From: Pseudomonas sp. QS1027 | Lineage (GTDB): Bacteria > Pseudomonadota > Gammaproteobacteria > Pseudomonadales > Pseudomonadaceae | Reading direction: 5' to 3' | Assembly: GCF_002814235.1 (NCBI RefSeq) | Contig: NZ_PHSU01000007.1 | Location: forward strand, 1 to 64,000 | Length of the DNA: 64,000 nucleotides | Shown here: piece by piece, positions 63,995-64,000 of the stretch | Layout of the letters: each line of letters begins with the position of its first letter | How positions within the stretch are numbered: position 1 is the first letter of the stretch | Notes under the pieces: generated by a model | Told to the model about the DNA's origin: nothing | Database searches by the model: none | The model's input: only the letters and a program-made list of their open reading frames with translations | Made by a program: the position numbers and the translations under genes

Positions 63995-64000
63995 GGAATT

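Overview
The window is chromosomal DNA of a fluorescent pseudomonad, most like the P. fluorescens / P. protegens / P. chlororaphis group. The grounds are high GC with C/G-rich third codon positions, many short palindromic REP elements with the core GTGGGAGCGGAGCTTGCCCG, and housekeeping gene order (HU-like gene, rubB, rubredoxin, ubiC-ubiA, phoB-phoR, CheY-like regulator, phoU-pstBACS, purK-purE, LysR-aspA) that I recall from other Pseudomonas genomes. The species assignment is inference. I saw no rRNA, tRNA, CRISPR array, phage or insertion sequence.

Region 1 (1-14.3 kb) is the right half of a type VI secretion (T6SS) locus. A leftward FHA gene (tagH) faces a rightward operon: tssA, tssB, tssC, hcp, tssE, tssF, tssG, clpV, vgrG and an Eag-type (DUF1795) effector chaperone. 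Membrane-complex genes (tssJ, tssK, tssL, tssM) are not here and probably lie to the left.

Region 2 (14.3-28.5 kb) is the effector part. Two long prePAAR-PAAR-Rhs proteins with almost the same N-terminal and core sequence carry unrelated C-terminal toxin tips. The tip of the first, and the roughly 4.5 kb after it, are much richer in A+T. That island holds the predicted cognate immunity gene, two probable orphan immunity genes, a Panacea-type toxin-antitoxin pair, a DUF6124 gene with a shared leader motif, a HigBA pair with a clear promoter/operator, and a small unknown gene. The second Rhs gene overlaps a small helical immunity gene and ends at a bidirectional terminator.

Region 3 (28.5-48 kb) is core genome. 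It has an HU-like protein, rubredoxin reductase and rubredoxin, ubiC-ubiA, the phoB-phoR two-component system, a CorC-type membrane protein, an M23 peptidase, a second HigBA-like pair, a CheY-like regulator, phoU, and pstB, pstA, pstC and pstS. Pho boxes are readable in front of phoB, pstS and pstC, which matches PhoB control of phosphate uptake. A metabolite:H+ symporter follows.

Region 4 (48-64 kb) has a thioesterase, a hexose-6-phosphate mutarotase, small envelope and stress proteins, purE-purK with an attenuator-like leader, and an aspartate/asparagine cluster (LysR regulator, aspA, AGCS amino-acid carrier, asparaginase). After these come a second DUF6124 gene with a long structured leader, an AraC regulator, an autotransporter, and a histone-deacetylase-like (acetylpolyamine) hydrolase at the right edge.
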